Below are positions 1 through 12,166 of a stretch of 64,000 nucleotides of DNA, one piece after another. The stretch spans positions 2,394,917 through 2,458,916 of the forward strand of contig NC_034421.1 of the NCBI RefSeq assembly GCF_002078875.1, given 5' to 3'. The stretch comes from Numida meleagris. Its lineage: Eukaryota > Chordata > Aves > Galliformes > Numididae. The notes under the pieces are model-generated. The model did no database searches. It had not been told where the DNA came from and saw only the letters and a list, made by a program, of their open reading frames with translations. How positions within the stretch are numbered: position 1 is the first letter of the stretch; each line of letters opens with the position of its first letter. The translations under genes and the position numbers were made by a program.

Positions 1-3000
1 CAAGAGAGCTTGAGGAGGCACATGACCATACTCGCTACTTAGGACTACAGGCAATCCTACCACAAAAAGCTGCTGTCGAGTCTGGAGGTAAATCCCAGTG
101 TCACTGGCACTGCTCGCATGAATCTAAACAGGCACGGGAATTCGTCCTGCTATCTACAGGATCTGAAGGCAACCAGAGAGCAGGGCCAAGCCTAAGGTCC
201 CTTAAGTCATATAGTCTCCAGATTGTTTCTAGTAGACTTCAGATCTGATCCCCATTTCATTTTAAGCAGGCCTTGAGGGGGCTTTTAAATACATGCCGCT
301 GACAGAATTCTCTGCTTTCATTCAAGTGTACTTTTCTTGAGGTCAGTGTGTATGTAAATAACCCAGGGCAGATATCACATGCCTAATGCAGGACCCTGCA
401 ACCAAACCCCCTTCGAATTTAACAGCTCTATCACAGCAGTGATTGCAGCACTTGCCTTCCAGGATGTTATGGTATTTCTGGTGATGGGATATACAGCAAA
501 CACACAGTTTGTGTTTCTTAGAAAAAATATAACTGCACCATTCCTGAACTACGGAGAGGCACAGCTTTCAGGATCAAGTCCAAAAGCTTTAGCAGCCCAC
601 CTAAAGTCTGGCAGGCTGCTGCTTGCAGGGAGGTGTCATTTTTTTTGGCAATTAGAACAGAAAGGTCCACATAATTAACACAATAAAAAACTGCGAGCAA
701 AGGCAAAATAATTAAGACTGTATTTCCAACAGAATAGCAGTAGTCCATTGAATGGAGTAATAGAATGGACAGTCCCCTCCACCTCCTCCAGCTACTCTCC
801 TTGAGGTATCATTTTTCCATCCTGAGTTCTTACAAAGCCAAAGCCCTGACCTTGGAAAAAAGGGAAAAAGTCACTTTCACTGAAGCTAGTTTTCCTCCAA
901 AATGAAGAAAAAAATAAACAACGGAGCAGCCATGTAGAGCTGGATGTGCATCATCTCCTCCCTGGGATGAACACCGCACACTGCGGAGACTGCAAGATTC
1001 CTGGCAGCTTCTCCTTGGGCTCCCTCCCACCAAGCACAGGTGTTAGAGCAGTAGGAGAGGTAAGAGGCTGAAGCGTTTTTTTCCTTGAGAAAAATAATCC
1101 TGGCAAGATGAGCGCTCAGAGCACGTCCCCCCACAGCACACACCGGTTTGGCCGATGCTCAAATCGTTCCTGCCGTTGTAGACGCTGTGGAAACGGCTGC
1201 CAGGAGCCATTTTAGATCTAAGCTAAGATCTGCCAACGGTGCACAAACAAATGATTTTTTTTTTTTTTACTGCCAGGCCAGGCAGTACCGCTCACGCCTG
1301 GGCCTTCCCAGCCTGGGGAACGGATGCACCACTGAGACACTTCACAGAGATGACAGGTGCCCTGTCTTCTCCAAAAAAGGCTTTCTGCATGCTGTAGGAA
1401 GACAAATACAGGATTAAGAACACAAAGTCACCTTGAGGAAGCAAAAGGTGCCCTGGCTCACCTCCAGGGCGATTTCAGACTTGGGGAACACAGCAGAGCC
1501 CTCCCACTCAAGGCTAACATCTCTCAGAGGGAGACCTACAGATGCTCCCAATATTTCCATTCTGTGCACCTCTTACAAGGGCTGAATGCATCTCAGAGCC
1601 TGGCACACAGACTGGGCACCGCCACAGCACAGTGCTGACCAAAACCTTCCACTGGTAGCACCCAGCTCAAGCAGCAGTATCAGGGGGTCTCAGAGGCTAC
1701 TGCTCACCCACTTGCTAATATAAAAACAGACAAAACCCCACTGGTTCACTGGGGGATTAGGCCCTAGAAAACAATCTCCTGGAACAAACATCCATCCATC
1801 CTCTCAGTGCAGCACGTCCTGTCTGCTCAGCTGCCTCGCTCTGCAAAGCCTGCTCCAGCTTACCAGGCAGGCTCAACTACAGCTTAAAGGATACAGCAGC
1901 TTCCCCCTCGTCCCCACAGAAGAGATGTGTGGCTCCGAGAGAAAAGGAAGAAGGAAAAAAAAAAAAAAAAAAAAAAGAATCCACCATTTTGGCACCTACA
2001 AGAAATCAGCCTCTCCTATATCAGAAAAGCAAGTTACGCTTTGATGCAGAAGGGCCACTGGAAAAGGCAGAAATCAATGGGCAGGAATTGGCATTTTTGC
2101 AGCCTTAGGAACTCGTAAGAGTCTGGGGAGCAGACAAACTATTGACTTCTCTACATCGCCTCAACTGGACTTATTAAATAAGATCCCACGCGTGGAATAA
2201 ATTCTACCACACGCGTTCAGAAGAACAAAGATTTTCAGGGCTCTCTATAAATGCAATCCCCTCTGCAGCTGAAACAAACGTATCATGCTAAAACTGAAAT
2301 ATGGCAGAGGCTGCAGCTGCACAAACAAGTAAAAGCTGTTTACCAGCAAAGCTCTTTACTTACTGACAGTCAAGAAATGTTGGCTTGTAATAAAACGGTG
2401 GCATTTTCGATTCGTATTTTGCTTTTGCTACATTGTTCCCATTTGAGGCCATAAACTGCAAAAGAGAAGGAAAAAAAAGAGAAAGAATTAAGAAACGTTA
2501 ATGCTTGGCTTTATTTCCCCCATTCTCCTTTGCTTCCTCCGAGTACTGAACTAATTGGGATGGGGTCACATCTTTCCCTATTCATAAATTTCACTTAATT
2601 AAAGTCATTTTATAAGTCTAAGAAAAACATCCTCTTCTGGGCAGCCCATGCTAAATATGTTTTGTCAAGCATACAACCAGAACAAACAGGTAAGCTTTTC
2701 TTTTTCTTTATTTCCGAGTACTTTTTTTTCATAATTTTCTTGTTTTTGAGGTTCTTGAGTTTATATATTCAGTCTCCTCAAAACAAAAATAAACCAAAAT
2801 AATCGGGGAAGAAAAAGCCCAAGCAACACAAAGGCCTATTTTTCTCTCAGAACACATGACTGTGAGCTGTGCCTTTCTGAAAAACCTCAAATCTCCAACA
2901 CAAAACAAAAATCAATGACTGGAAGTATTCTGTGTGCCTTTCAAGATAAGAATAGTCAAAGTACATAGGTTTCCCGGTTGGGTTTGCCTTAGCAACATCA

Positions 3001-3487
3001 CCAAAATCTGTTCGGCTGCGTTGCATAAATAGACAGTATTTACATTGCAAGGGTTCAGTTCTTTATGACTCTGAGTTTAAAAGCCTTCAGTGCTCAGTGG
3101 AGGAAAGCCAGAAACAGCCAGGCTGGGCAGGGACGGCAGGCGACAGTGGAGGTAACAGGAGAAACAGAAGACAGTCCATTTAGAATCAATAACTTCTACA
3201 CCGTCTATGATCGTTTACAGAGGTAGGGGAAATACTCCCAACCTCTTCATGAAATAGTTATTCCATTTTTTCAATCAGATTTCGTAAGTACGACATCACA
3301 GGCTTCATTCTGGCACTCAGCAATTTAGAAATGCTTCCTGGGATCGTGTTTGCTGTACCTTCTTTAGACAGGACTCGGTTTTACTGCTTTGCTGGTGAGG
3401 AAGCCGAAGGGCAGGAGGCATTTAAAGCAGTGATGTGAAATACGATGACACAAGCTCGTTGGTATTTCAAGCCTGAGATGCACATAC
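1..3487 (-). other. ADAP1: ADAP1 intron downstream of coding exon 2 (partial)
   Basis: This stretch follows the donor site of ADAP1 coding exon 2 on the minus strand and should be the next intron, which runs off the left edge. I looked on the minus strand for the next conserved ArfGAP/PH-linker exon (family motifs such as FYY and WIRAKYER) and did not find it. No other gene is recognisable. The stretch contains a 22-base A run at 1955-1976 and a T run near 1255-1268. Confidence 0.6.
1955..1976 (+). repeat. poly(A) tract, 22 bases
   Basis: This is an uninterrupted run of 22 A inside the ADAP1 intron. It could be a simple repeat or the tail of an old retro-insertion, but no adjoining element body is recognisable. 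Confidence 0.9.
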
Positions 3488-3618
3488 CTCCACTTGAGCA
3501 TCATCCCAGTCATCCAGACGGACCGACTTCACCTTGCTGACTTGTGGAATATTGCGATGGATTCCCGAACAGTTCAAACAGATGAAAATCCCTAGGCTAT
3601 GAGATGCCCAGTCTGGAT
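3488..3618 (-). CDS. ADAP1: ADAP1 coding exon 2 (ArfGAP zinc finger, second half)
   Basis: This 131-base exon reads on the minus strand from an AG acceptor (TTTCAG just above 3618) to a GT donor (GTATGTG just below 3488). With the last base of exon 1 it encodes 44 residues, beginning DPDWASHSLGIFICLNCSG and ending VRLDDWDDAQVE. It supplies the second cysteine pair of the ArfGAP zinc finger (C42, C45) and the GIHR arginine (R50), which by family knowledge is the catalytic arginine finger. The spacing with exon 1 is the canonical CX2CX16CX2C. The exon ends in phase 0. The sequence is closer to ADAP1 (IPQVSKVKSVRLD) than to ADAP2. Confidence 0.93.
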
Positions 3619-6600
3619 CTGAAAGAAAAAACGGGAAGGAAATAGTACTCGGCTAGACAATCAAATTCAATACAGGAAGGAGGGGTGGGCAGGACAGGTA
3701 ACAGCACAGGGGACCCCGGAGTCACCAGGTCCCAGTTCCATCATTGTAAAGGCATCAGATAAACGTACAAGAAATAGACATGCGTTAGTTGATACTAATG
3801 ATCAGTATAACTGCCATAGCTGTTAGCAGACCTGCAATCCCAGCAGCACTTATTCACAAAACTCAATACACTGACAATATGAGCACAAGACCCCCCCAGA
3901 AGTCAGTCCTCACTCACGTGACAAGCAAAATACCCAGCCTTCACCAGCAAATCCCACCCAGCAAGCACTGTGTGGAGCAGGAACTGCCCCATTAAAACAA
4001 GCAGCTCAGGGAAACCCTCGTGCCACTTCCCTGCCTTGATCGTTCTTATTCTGGGGGGTTGTTTTCTTTTCTTTGTTTTACGGGGGGAACGTAGCACGGA
4101 GACTGCAGGGAGGGCTGCCAGGCCAGGCTGGGTCCCACCACTCGCTCCAATGGCAAAAGGCTGCGGTGGCAGCTCTGTGCTTTCTCTGAGCAGAACCACG
4201 CGCTGCACACAGCCCCGAGCTGACGTCTCACACAAAGCACTTTAAACACCCATCCCTCATCTCCACGTTCCTCCTCAGAGAGCTGCAGCCAGCCACGAGA
4301 CAGTGCCCAGCACACAGATAGACCAGAGGGCAGGCAGGGTGCACCCAGCAGTGCCTGTCAGCAGGTCAGAAAGCCCAGGAGCTGAGTTAGCACCCCCCAA
4401 GGAATTGCTAGGCAGTGAATACCCCCAAACCAACTTAAATGCCAAGGGAAGTCTTTCCAAAACATCACCGGTAATATAATTTATTAGCGTAATGCTATAA
4501 CATGATGGGAAGTGGAGCTATAATAGAAGGGTGGCAAAGTCCTTGGCCACAGCAAATAAGGACAAGCCCAAATGCAGCAACACAAAAACGAAAGAAGAAA
4601 ATGTACTTACCCCTTAGAAGGCCTCAGGTAGGCAGGGATCTCCAGCAAGACCCCCTTACCTCCACTGCCAGCCCTTAAATGAGGTCTAGGAAGGGGTGGA
4701 TCCTGGCTCCACCCCCTCAGGTCACTCAGCTGCATTGCACTGCATGCACCTGAGCTCCCCTGGGTTGGCCCTGCCTTCCCACCAGGTGCTCCATCACTGC
4801 TTCAAGCCGTGACTCAGCATTCCTGCTACAATTAGCAAATTTGTAAGCATCATCTGGACAAGGCAGGGGGTTATGGACCCAAGCCAGCCCTCATCCTGGT
4901 GCATCCCTATGACCCCATGCTCCCAAAAGCAGGAAGGAGGGTGCAGGATTCCCCCTTCCATCTTCTGGAGGTCTCCACTTCCCCATGGCACCCACACGCC
5001 TCCCGCCTGTGACACAGTTTTCAGCGAACTCCAACTGTGCAGCTCCTGTGCCCGCAGACGTGCAGGAGCTGGTGGCAGACCGTGGCAGCTGAAGTTCCCC
5101 AAGCACATCACAGTCTCTCTCTGTCTTCGCTTCTGCTCTCCAGCACAGAATACATTAGAAATCCTCAGCTTAGGGCAGCTAACAACAGATCTCCAACCCT
5201 TGTCTAACCACAGGCTTCAACCCTTCAAATGACTGCGCTAACGCAGACTCTGAGATAGCATTTTATCAAGCATGTGATTAATTCATATGTCTTTACACAA
5301 CTGGAAAAGGCAATTTTGGTGCAGATTTGTTGGCAGCTTTTTAGTTCAAAGGAACAAACTTTCCCCGCTGCGTGGCCAGATACCTCAATGGCTGGAGCAC
5401 ATTCTCCACCCCCCGGGCATTCCAGGATTCCAGTGACCTTATTTAAGCCACTTCACCTGTTCTGAATCTTTCCTGATCCAGAAAAGACAGTCACTGCCAC
5501 GCACTCCTCACTCTTCCAGATTATGATGCATTGCCACCTCACTGCACTAGTCACAACTTGGGCCATTATCAAAAAAGATGAGTTTTTTTTCTAAGCCTGC
5601 AGAGCATCAAACAAACAGCAGCGAAGCCTAATGAAAACTCCATGGCATTCCTAAGTTCCACACAAATGACTTTATTCCGTTACGTTGAGCCAAAAGGACC
5701 AAAGGCTAACAAAGAGTGAGGGAAGATTAGACCAAAGGCACTCCTGGAAGAGCAGGAGGCCTCTCATTCCTCAGCATCACTGCCCCAGGATGGCTGATGC
5801 CTGTTCTAGATGGCATCCACTGCACAACACGGGAGAGATTTTTGATCACTTGCCAACAGATTAGAGCAACTTTAAAAATAAAAACCTGATACAGCTTCAT
5901 TTAAGATAAATAAAGAGACGAACAAAGCTAAACTCCAGAGAAGGACACTGGGAGTGACTTCTTCACACCTTGTTCGTCTGAAAGGGAAAGGCACAGCCAG
6001 AGGTCAAGAAGCATCCAAAGCAAAACTGAAACACTTGGGCTGCACAGCCAAACTCAGACAGCAGCCCCCGCTGTCACGACAAGGCCCAGGGAAACCCAGC
6101 ACACAGCAAGCCAGCTGCAGCTTCAACCCAGCATCACTGAGCACAAGAAGGGAGGTGGAGGAAACAGAACTTCTTCCCCTGTCTGAGGTGATACGGAGCA
6201 ACCAGAGGAGAGAGGAGGACCTCTCCAGGAAGGCAAAGCCTCTTCTCACCCTGCACAAGAAAGGTAATGTGTCTTGTGATAGATGTAATCACAGGGATTT
6301 TCGTGCAAGCAGCATAAGCAAAGGCCTTTCTGCTGCTGCTCACTGCTGTCGGTTTGCAAAATACCACAGTCAGGAGAACCTCGTGTTAAGCACTGCAGTT
6401 CTGTTGCTATTGACTTTGGGAAAAGATGAGGAGGTTAGTAAGCAGACCCTGGTCACGCACGTTTAAAAATAACAATAAAAGGCACTAAAGCTGAAGCCAA
6501 ACAGCCTCCCACCAACACTCCTCTCTAAGTAGGAAAATTTTTCAGTGAAGGCATTAAACTTGCCAAGGCCTTGGATTCAGCTGTCAGGTCCCAGCAGCCC

Positions 6601-9600
6601 CCAGGCCTCTGCAGGCCTGGGCTTTGGGAGTGGGCGGACAGAGCTGCCCCACTGAACATCCTTTGTTTCCAAAGGTCCTAGTCCCTGCACAACGTGCCAT
6701 CAAGCTAAGCAAGCTGCCACGGGAGTCCCCCCCACACCCTTCCCTCCCCTCTGCTTTTGCCAAGGTAGAAGAGCCGGAAAATTCCTGGGAAGAAAAAGAA
6801 CTATTTCAGCTGGAGGACAATGGAGGTGCGGGAACAAGTTTCCACTTTTAGCTTGAGAACGAGAAGACCGTTTCACGCCATTAGAGCAGCGAGCTCCAGA
6901 ACAGCTTTCCGGTGGGAGGTGGTGGGGGCAAAGAGACAGCACGAGCTGCAGCGCGCAGCCCGGCGCTCTGCGGAGGGATGAGATGTCAGCGCGGATGACG
7001 GGACCCGATGGCTCAGTCACCTGCCTTCAAATCGCTGTTTTTAGACCAGTGAGTGGATAGGGGATGAAGAGGATTGAGATCCAGTCCTCTCAACGCTCCG
7101 CCTTAATCCAGAACGCATCAAGCGATCCCTGGCACTCAGCTGTTCTGCTCCAGTCACCGCCCTTACTTCAGGAAATCGAGGGAATGGAAAAGCTTCACCT
7201 GCTCCAGAAATCACACAGCCCCGGGGCTGCAGGAGGGTGTTTGGAACCCACCCCAGGCTCTGATACATACCACTGCACCAAAACACCAAACCCACTGCAT
7301 TTTGCAGCACAAACCCCCTCTGATTTGAGGCTCCCCTCTATCACTCAACCTCTGCTCCTTCTCCACCCCATCCCACACAAGCCACATGTACTGCAAGGCT
7401 GACATTTCCCATTCTCCCTCCAGGATCTAGGTTCCATCCCAAATAAGAAAGATGGAAATGACATTAAAAAAAAAAAAAAAAAAAGCCACATAAACTGCTG
7501 GAGGGTTTAAACTGCAGGACTGCTTCGATGGGATTTCTACTGACGTCTTCAGAGACACGCTGTCCTCCTACAATGCCAAATGAACCTCACGCAGTGGAAA
7601 CACAGCCCTAAGTCACAGAGAAATGGAACAAAGGCAGAAATACTCAAGGTCTTGTTGTGCCCCAAGATAACCATTCATCTCGTGATGCAAGAAAAGATTG
7701 CCTGAGACAAAGAATCATTTAGGGAAAAAAATAATTAAAAAACAGCTGAACTACCACATTAGCCTTGGAAAAAAAAAAAAAAAAGATTATTCAAACACTT
7801 TGAGAGCCATTCCACACCAGCAAGTCAGAGCGATTGCTCCATGTAGCACACTGGGAAGGCATGTGTGTAACGCACCCAAACAACCACGCTGCAAATCAGC
7901 CCCTGGGAGCCCGACCTCCATGCACCAGAGTGACAGCACAGCACCCAGTGCCCGCGTAGCAGCACTGCGGGGACTCCCACCCCCACCATTTGGTCTCAAA
8001 AACGCAGCCAACGCGGTCTCAACCATTACAGACAGAAGACATTTTTGCAACTTCAATGTTTTTTCTTACTCAAAACAACCCTTCATTGCAAACTACGGTT
8101 ATTTAAAGACGTGGTTAACAAAAACCGAACCAGAAGCCTTACAGCAAACAGGAGCTGCATGTGTGAGAAGTAGCCACAGCGGTTTTTTCATCACTCTCGT
8201 TTTCAGTTTCAACATTAGCATCCTTTCTGCATACCCAGCCATCAAGGCCAGAGCACCATAACCCTGCTCCCTCTGCCTGAGACATGCCCTCAAAACCTTG
8301 TCTGGGAGAACTCAATGGAAGCTCTGCTTTTGCATTGGAGATTTTCCTGCCAGCCCACACACTGGCCCCGGGGAAGGCACAGAGCACAGACCCGACCTTC
8401 CTGAGCACCAGATTCAGCAAACTGATCTGAGATCTGACAGCAAACAGCCTTGGTTCTAGGATCTGGGTACCTCAGTAAGGCTCAGCTGGGATTATTTAAG
8501 TGGCAGATTCTGGCCCAGACCCAGGCTATCAGTTGGTTTTGTGGAACTCTCACTAAAGATCCGGCCAAGAGATGACCCGCAGGGCACAAAGCTCCTTACA
8601 CAGCCCAAGAGAAAAGTCTATTCTGGAGCCAAATTTTTGCGTGGTCACACCTTAGTCACAACAGTGCGAGCTCTTCTGCACCAGGAACCCAGCTTTAGTT
8701 CCATGAGCCCGTCACACCTGGGCAAGCCGTCAACCCAGGGCTGTGGCTGCTGTTCTGGCACCCAGATGAGCCTCGGTAACAAAAGAAAATCTGTTTGTTT
8801 TTTTTTTTTTTTTGACAGCAGGGAGAAAAAAAGCTTCCATTGATGGGTTGATTTCTGAAAGAAATACTCCCAAGAACAAAAGAAAACCCAGCTAGTTTCC
8901 AAACACATGAAGAAACTGACTGACACAGAATTTCCACGTGCTATCCTTCAGACCCACCCCAGCCTCTGTCATCTGCATCCCTTCGCTGCATGACCCTCTT
9001 ACCATGGATCCAGCATTAGCTCAGGATTTCAGGGAAAGGAACACGCTCAGCTGAGAAGCAGCCACAGTGGGTGAGGGCTCCTGACCTGCCGCTTACCCCA
9101 GCTGCACCACATCAGCAGCACGACCATGTGGGAACGCAGAAGCACTGTGTGATTTCCCATCTTTTGTTCATTCTCCACCCTCCTTCCATTCTCTCTTCAC
9201 CTTCTCTGCTTCGGTACTTTTCTGTCCCTACCTGTCCACCTGGCACCAGCTCTCACCCTTATCTCTCTGCATATCCCATTTCTCACTGGATAACGTACGC
9301 ACACCGCAGCCTGGAAGCTCTCCAGACGCCTGTCCCACATTACCAGGCTCAGAAAGACGTGGCCTGCTGCCCCTGCCCAGGATGAGTAATAGGATTCAGC
9401 CTGAATATTTTCGGTATCACCCACAGGTGCCAGTTATGCATCTTAGCCCCTGCGGAGCAACCCAGGGCAGCCCATGCCCACTGCCACCCTGAGCAGGTGA
9501 GCACATTACAGCACAGCAACCAGCTCACCTTTGCCAAAGACACCAAGGCAAAGCGATCACTAAAGAACAGAGATGCAGTCCCAAGGAAGTAATGCTGTGA

Positions 9601-10951
9601 CAGGGGGCTGGATGGTATTAATATAGCACATCTCGTGTTACAAAAGACATTGGCCCCAATTCTCTCTGAGTTTCACTAAGACTCTGCATGCAAGCATCAC
9701 TAAAATGGCTTTGTTGTTTTACAAACCCATTTAGAGACTTTAACAAGAAACATCTTTCCCCAGCACAAGCTGTTTTACTGCCCTGCAGCTCCATCTCTAT
9801 CCTGCTGGCACTGAGGAAGTCCCCATTTTGCAGAGGAGCTTTGCACTACGCACAGGGCAAGGAAGTGTCACCCCATGGAACCCAACAGCGTGGGCTCGCT
9901 GAGCCTCCTCCAGGAAGGAAGAGCACAGGAATGCACCCGCTGCTGTGCCCACAAGGCAGCCAGGGCCGGGCTGCTGCAGCCCCACCGCCCGCAGATGGGT
10001 GGGAGCAGCACTGCACAGCAGTTCCCAATCGCAGAAAGTTCTTTGTCCTCTCCAGCCGGTACCAGTACCGCATCTGGGAGCGAGCTGCGGCTTCATGAGA
10101 TATCAACTGGGGACATAAAGCCACTGGTAATGGTACGTGCTGCTTGGTGGCATCCCACAGACCTTGAAATCCCAAATAAATCAATACCCAGATGGCTAAA
10201 AAGCAAAGATTCAGCTGAAGCAGGTTTCGTGTCTTTTTTTGTTTGGTTTTTAACCCACAGAGTGAGCGAGGTTGAAAACGACCTCCCTTCTCGACACCTC
10301 CTTTAGAGCCGTCTAAGCCAAGCTCATGCACATTTCGGTGTTCCCATGCGGTAATTAGGAAAATGAAAAGAAAAAAAAAAAAAAAGGACGGGGGAGGGGG
10401 TCAGTGGCAATGCGATTTTCTAAGACTCCCCCAGGGCAGTCCCGCTGCACCAGGCAGGCGGTGCCCAGCGAGAACCAGGGCCGGGCTGGGCTCCCCGACG
10501 GCGCACGCGGCCCCGGGGGGCGAGGAGCAGCGCCCGGCGCCGTCCCCCCCCCAACCCGCAGCCGGCTCCCGGCGGGGCAGCCCTGCGCTGAAGCGACGCG
10601 CGGAGCCCGCACACGGCAGCGGCAGCGCCGGGCGGAGATCGGAGCGCAGGCACCTGCCGTGCCCCCGCCCGGACGCAGCGGCGGAGCCGGCGGCACGGGG
10701 CCGCGCCGCAGCGGGGCGGAGGGGACCCGCCGCGATGGCACCGCGGTCCGGCCGGGGCTGCGGGCGCCGCGACGCAGCCGAGACCCCCACCCGGTGCCAG
10801 CGGGGACTCGCGGTAGGGATTCGGGGCCGGGGAGGAGCAGGTGTCGCCGCCCCCGCCCGCGCTTACCCGGAGCGGCGCAGTCGGCGCACGCCGCGTTGCC
10901 CGGCCGCTGGAGCAGCTCGGCCAGCGCCTTCCTGCTCCTCTCCTTCGCCAT
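3488..10951 (-). CDS. ADAP1: ADAP1, ArfGAP with dual PH domains 1 (5' part only)
   Basis: This is the partial gene on the minus strand: coding exons 10867-10951 and 3488-3618, joined across a 7,248-base intron. Together they encode the first 72 residues. Family members are about 370-380 aa, so the rest of the ArfGAP domain and both PH domains lie beyond the left edge. ADAP1 (centaurin-alpha-1) is a GTPase-activating protein for Arf6 that is recruited to membranes by PIP3. The start MAKERSRKALAELLQRPGNA matches the known ADAP1 N-terminus closely. The first exon lies in a CpG island. ADAP1 upstream of COX19 on the same strand is the arrangement at human 7p22.3. Confidence 0.92.
3619..10866 (-). 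other. ADAP1: ADAP1 intron 1
   Basis: This is a large first intron with a GT donor at the 10866 end and an AG acceptor at the 3619 end. Several open frames occur, for example a 170-residue one at 5954-6466 on the plus strand, but none shows a recognisable domain or a spliced structure. It contains homopolymer A runs at 7466-7484 and near 7769-7784, and a T run near 8799-8813. Nothing else is supported. Confidence 0.75.
7466..7484 (+). repeat. poly(A) tract, 19 bases
   Basis: This is an uninterrupted A run within ADAP1 intron 1. No flanking retroelement body is recognisable. Confidence 0.88.
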
Positions 10952-11350
10952 GGGGGCTGCGGGCGGCTCCGCCGCGGCTAGCGGTGCCTCATCGCGGGGC
11001 GCGGCGCGTTGGGCGGCGCCGGGGCTGCTCCATGCGGCCCCCTCGCCCCGCGCAAGGTGAACGGCGGGAGGGGGAGCGCCGGGGCGGTTTCTGCCGCGGC
11101 CGCCTCCTCGCCCCGCAGCCTCTCTCCTTCTCTCCCTCCCTCCCGGCCGGGCACGGCGCCGGTTCCGCCTTCCGCCGGGCCCCGGGGGCCGGCGGCTCCC
11201 TGTGCCGCTCGCCCGCGACCTCCAGCGGCCGCTCTCCGCCGGGGCCCCGGCGCCCCCCGGGTGCCCCGCCGCGCTCTGCCCTCGGGGTGCTCTCGCCGGC
11301 TGGGGCCGCGCCGCTTTGGGGGCGCCTGTTCCCCGGTAGCGTCTTTTGGG
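10440..11350. promoter_or_regulatory. ADAP1: CpG island spanning ADAP1 exon 1
   Basis: This is a very GC-rich, CpG-dense block of about 0.9 kb centred on ADAP1 coding exon 1, with boundaries estimated by eye. It has no obvious TATA box, which is typical of a broad CpG-island promoter. Long open frames cross it on both strands, including a 429-residue plus-strand frame. These are what stop-poor GC-rich DNA produces and were not taken as genes. Confidence 0.8.
10867..10951 (-). CDS. ADAP1: ADAP1 coding exon 1
   Basis: This 85-base coding part of the first exon starts at the ATG whose first base is 10951. It encodes 28 residues, MAKERSRKALAELLQRPGNA followed by ACADCAAP, then one base of the next codon before a GTAAGC donor. 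It contains the first two zinc-finger cysteines, C22 and C25. The phase-1 end joins exon 2 to give D29 of the conserved DPDWAS motif, which confirms both the start and the splice site. The +4 base is G, but the -3 base is C, so the Kozak context is only moderate. Confidence 0.94.
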
Positions 11351-12158
11351 GGGACTCCCTAACCCGCCCGCTCTGCAAACCGGCTCTCCTTCACGGCCGT
11401 CCTCAGGCGCGCATCACCGCCTTCTCCATTGCGTGCCCCCGGCAGGACTGCCCCTCCAGCGTCTCCCCACGCTCGTCACCCCTGCGGGTGCCGGGGACGC
11501 GGCACACCGCTGGCACCAGTTGGTGCGGGGTTCCCCGGGGCATCGCGCCCGCGTTGCTGGGACCGAGGGCTGCAGCCGCCCTCGCACCTCGTGTGGCCGA
11601 GGGGCAGCGGCCGCGTAACCGGCTGAGGGCGGCGATGTGGGAAACCCTCTGAGAGGAGGGGTTCAGATCTGCATCTTTGAGGCTGCTGTCCTCAGCCCTG
11701 CAGAATCCCTCCTCTCAAACACGGGCTGCGGGCATCTGTGACGCTGCTCTGAGCGCGTGCGGTCCGTACGGCTCTGGTTACAGAAACGTTTTTTGTTTCG
11801 CGCAGCGAGTCCCCCGTTGAGATTGTCCCTGTCCGCTCCCTCGAGCGGGGCACTGTGCTGCTCTGGGGTCGGAGGCACCAGCACCTGCAGCTGGAGGCTC
11901 CACGCGGCTCCGGGAAACCTTCCAGCAGCGCGCACCGCCGCCTCGCTCCCGTCAGCCTACACGGATGTGAGCAGAGCCACAGGTTCCGGGGAATGCTTTG
12001 TACAAAGAAAACCGCATACACCCTTAAGTAGAGGCAAAATCGCGGCCTGATAGGTTTACAATGCTCTCCTTGTCTGGAATACGTTTTCCTGAATGACCTT
12101 TGCCTTTGTGCTGTCAGGCGAGCGGCTGTAACCGAGTCAATTTCTGATTGTTCCGAGC

Positions 12159-12166
12159 TGACGTCA
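12159..12166. promoter_or_regulatory. CRE palindrome TGACGTCA upstream of ADAP1
   Basis: This is an exact TGACGTCA cyclic-AMP response element core about 1.2 kb upstream of the ADAP1 start codon. The match is seen directly. Whether CREB/ATF factors bind here is inference. Confidence 0.5.

Noticed and set aside
5954..6466. 170-residue plus-strand frame in ADAP1 intron 1
   Set aside because: Low-complexity Ser/Arg/Gln composition, no recognisable motif and an antisense intronic position.
10363..11652. 429-residue plus-strand open frame, and several overlapping frames on both strands
   Set aside because: It lies across the ADAP1 CpG island and antisense to exon 1. Composition (Arg, Pro, Ala, Gly) is that of stop-poor GC-rich DNA and no domain is present.
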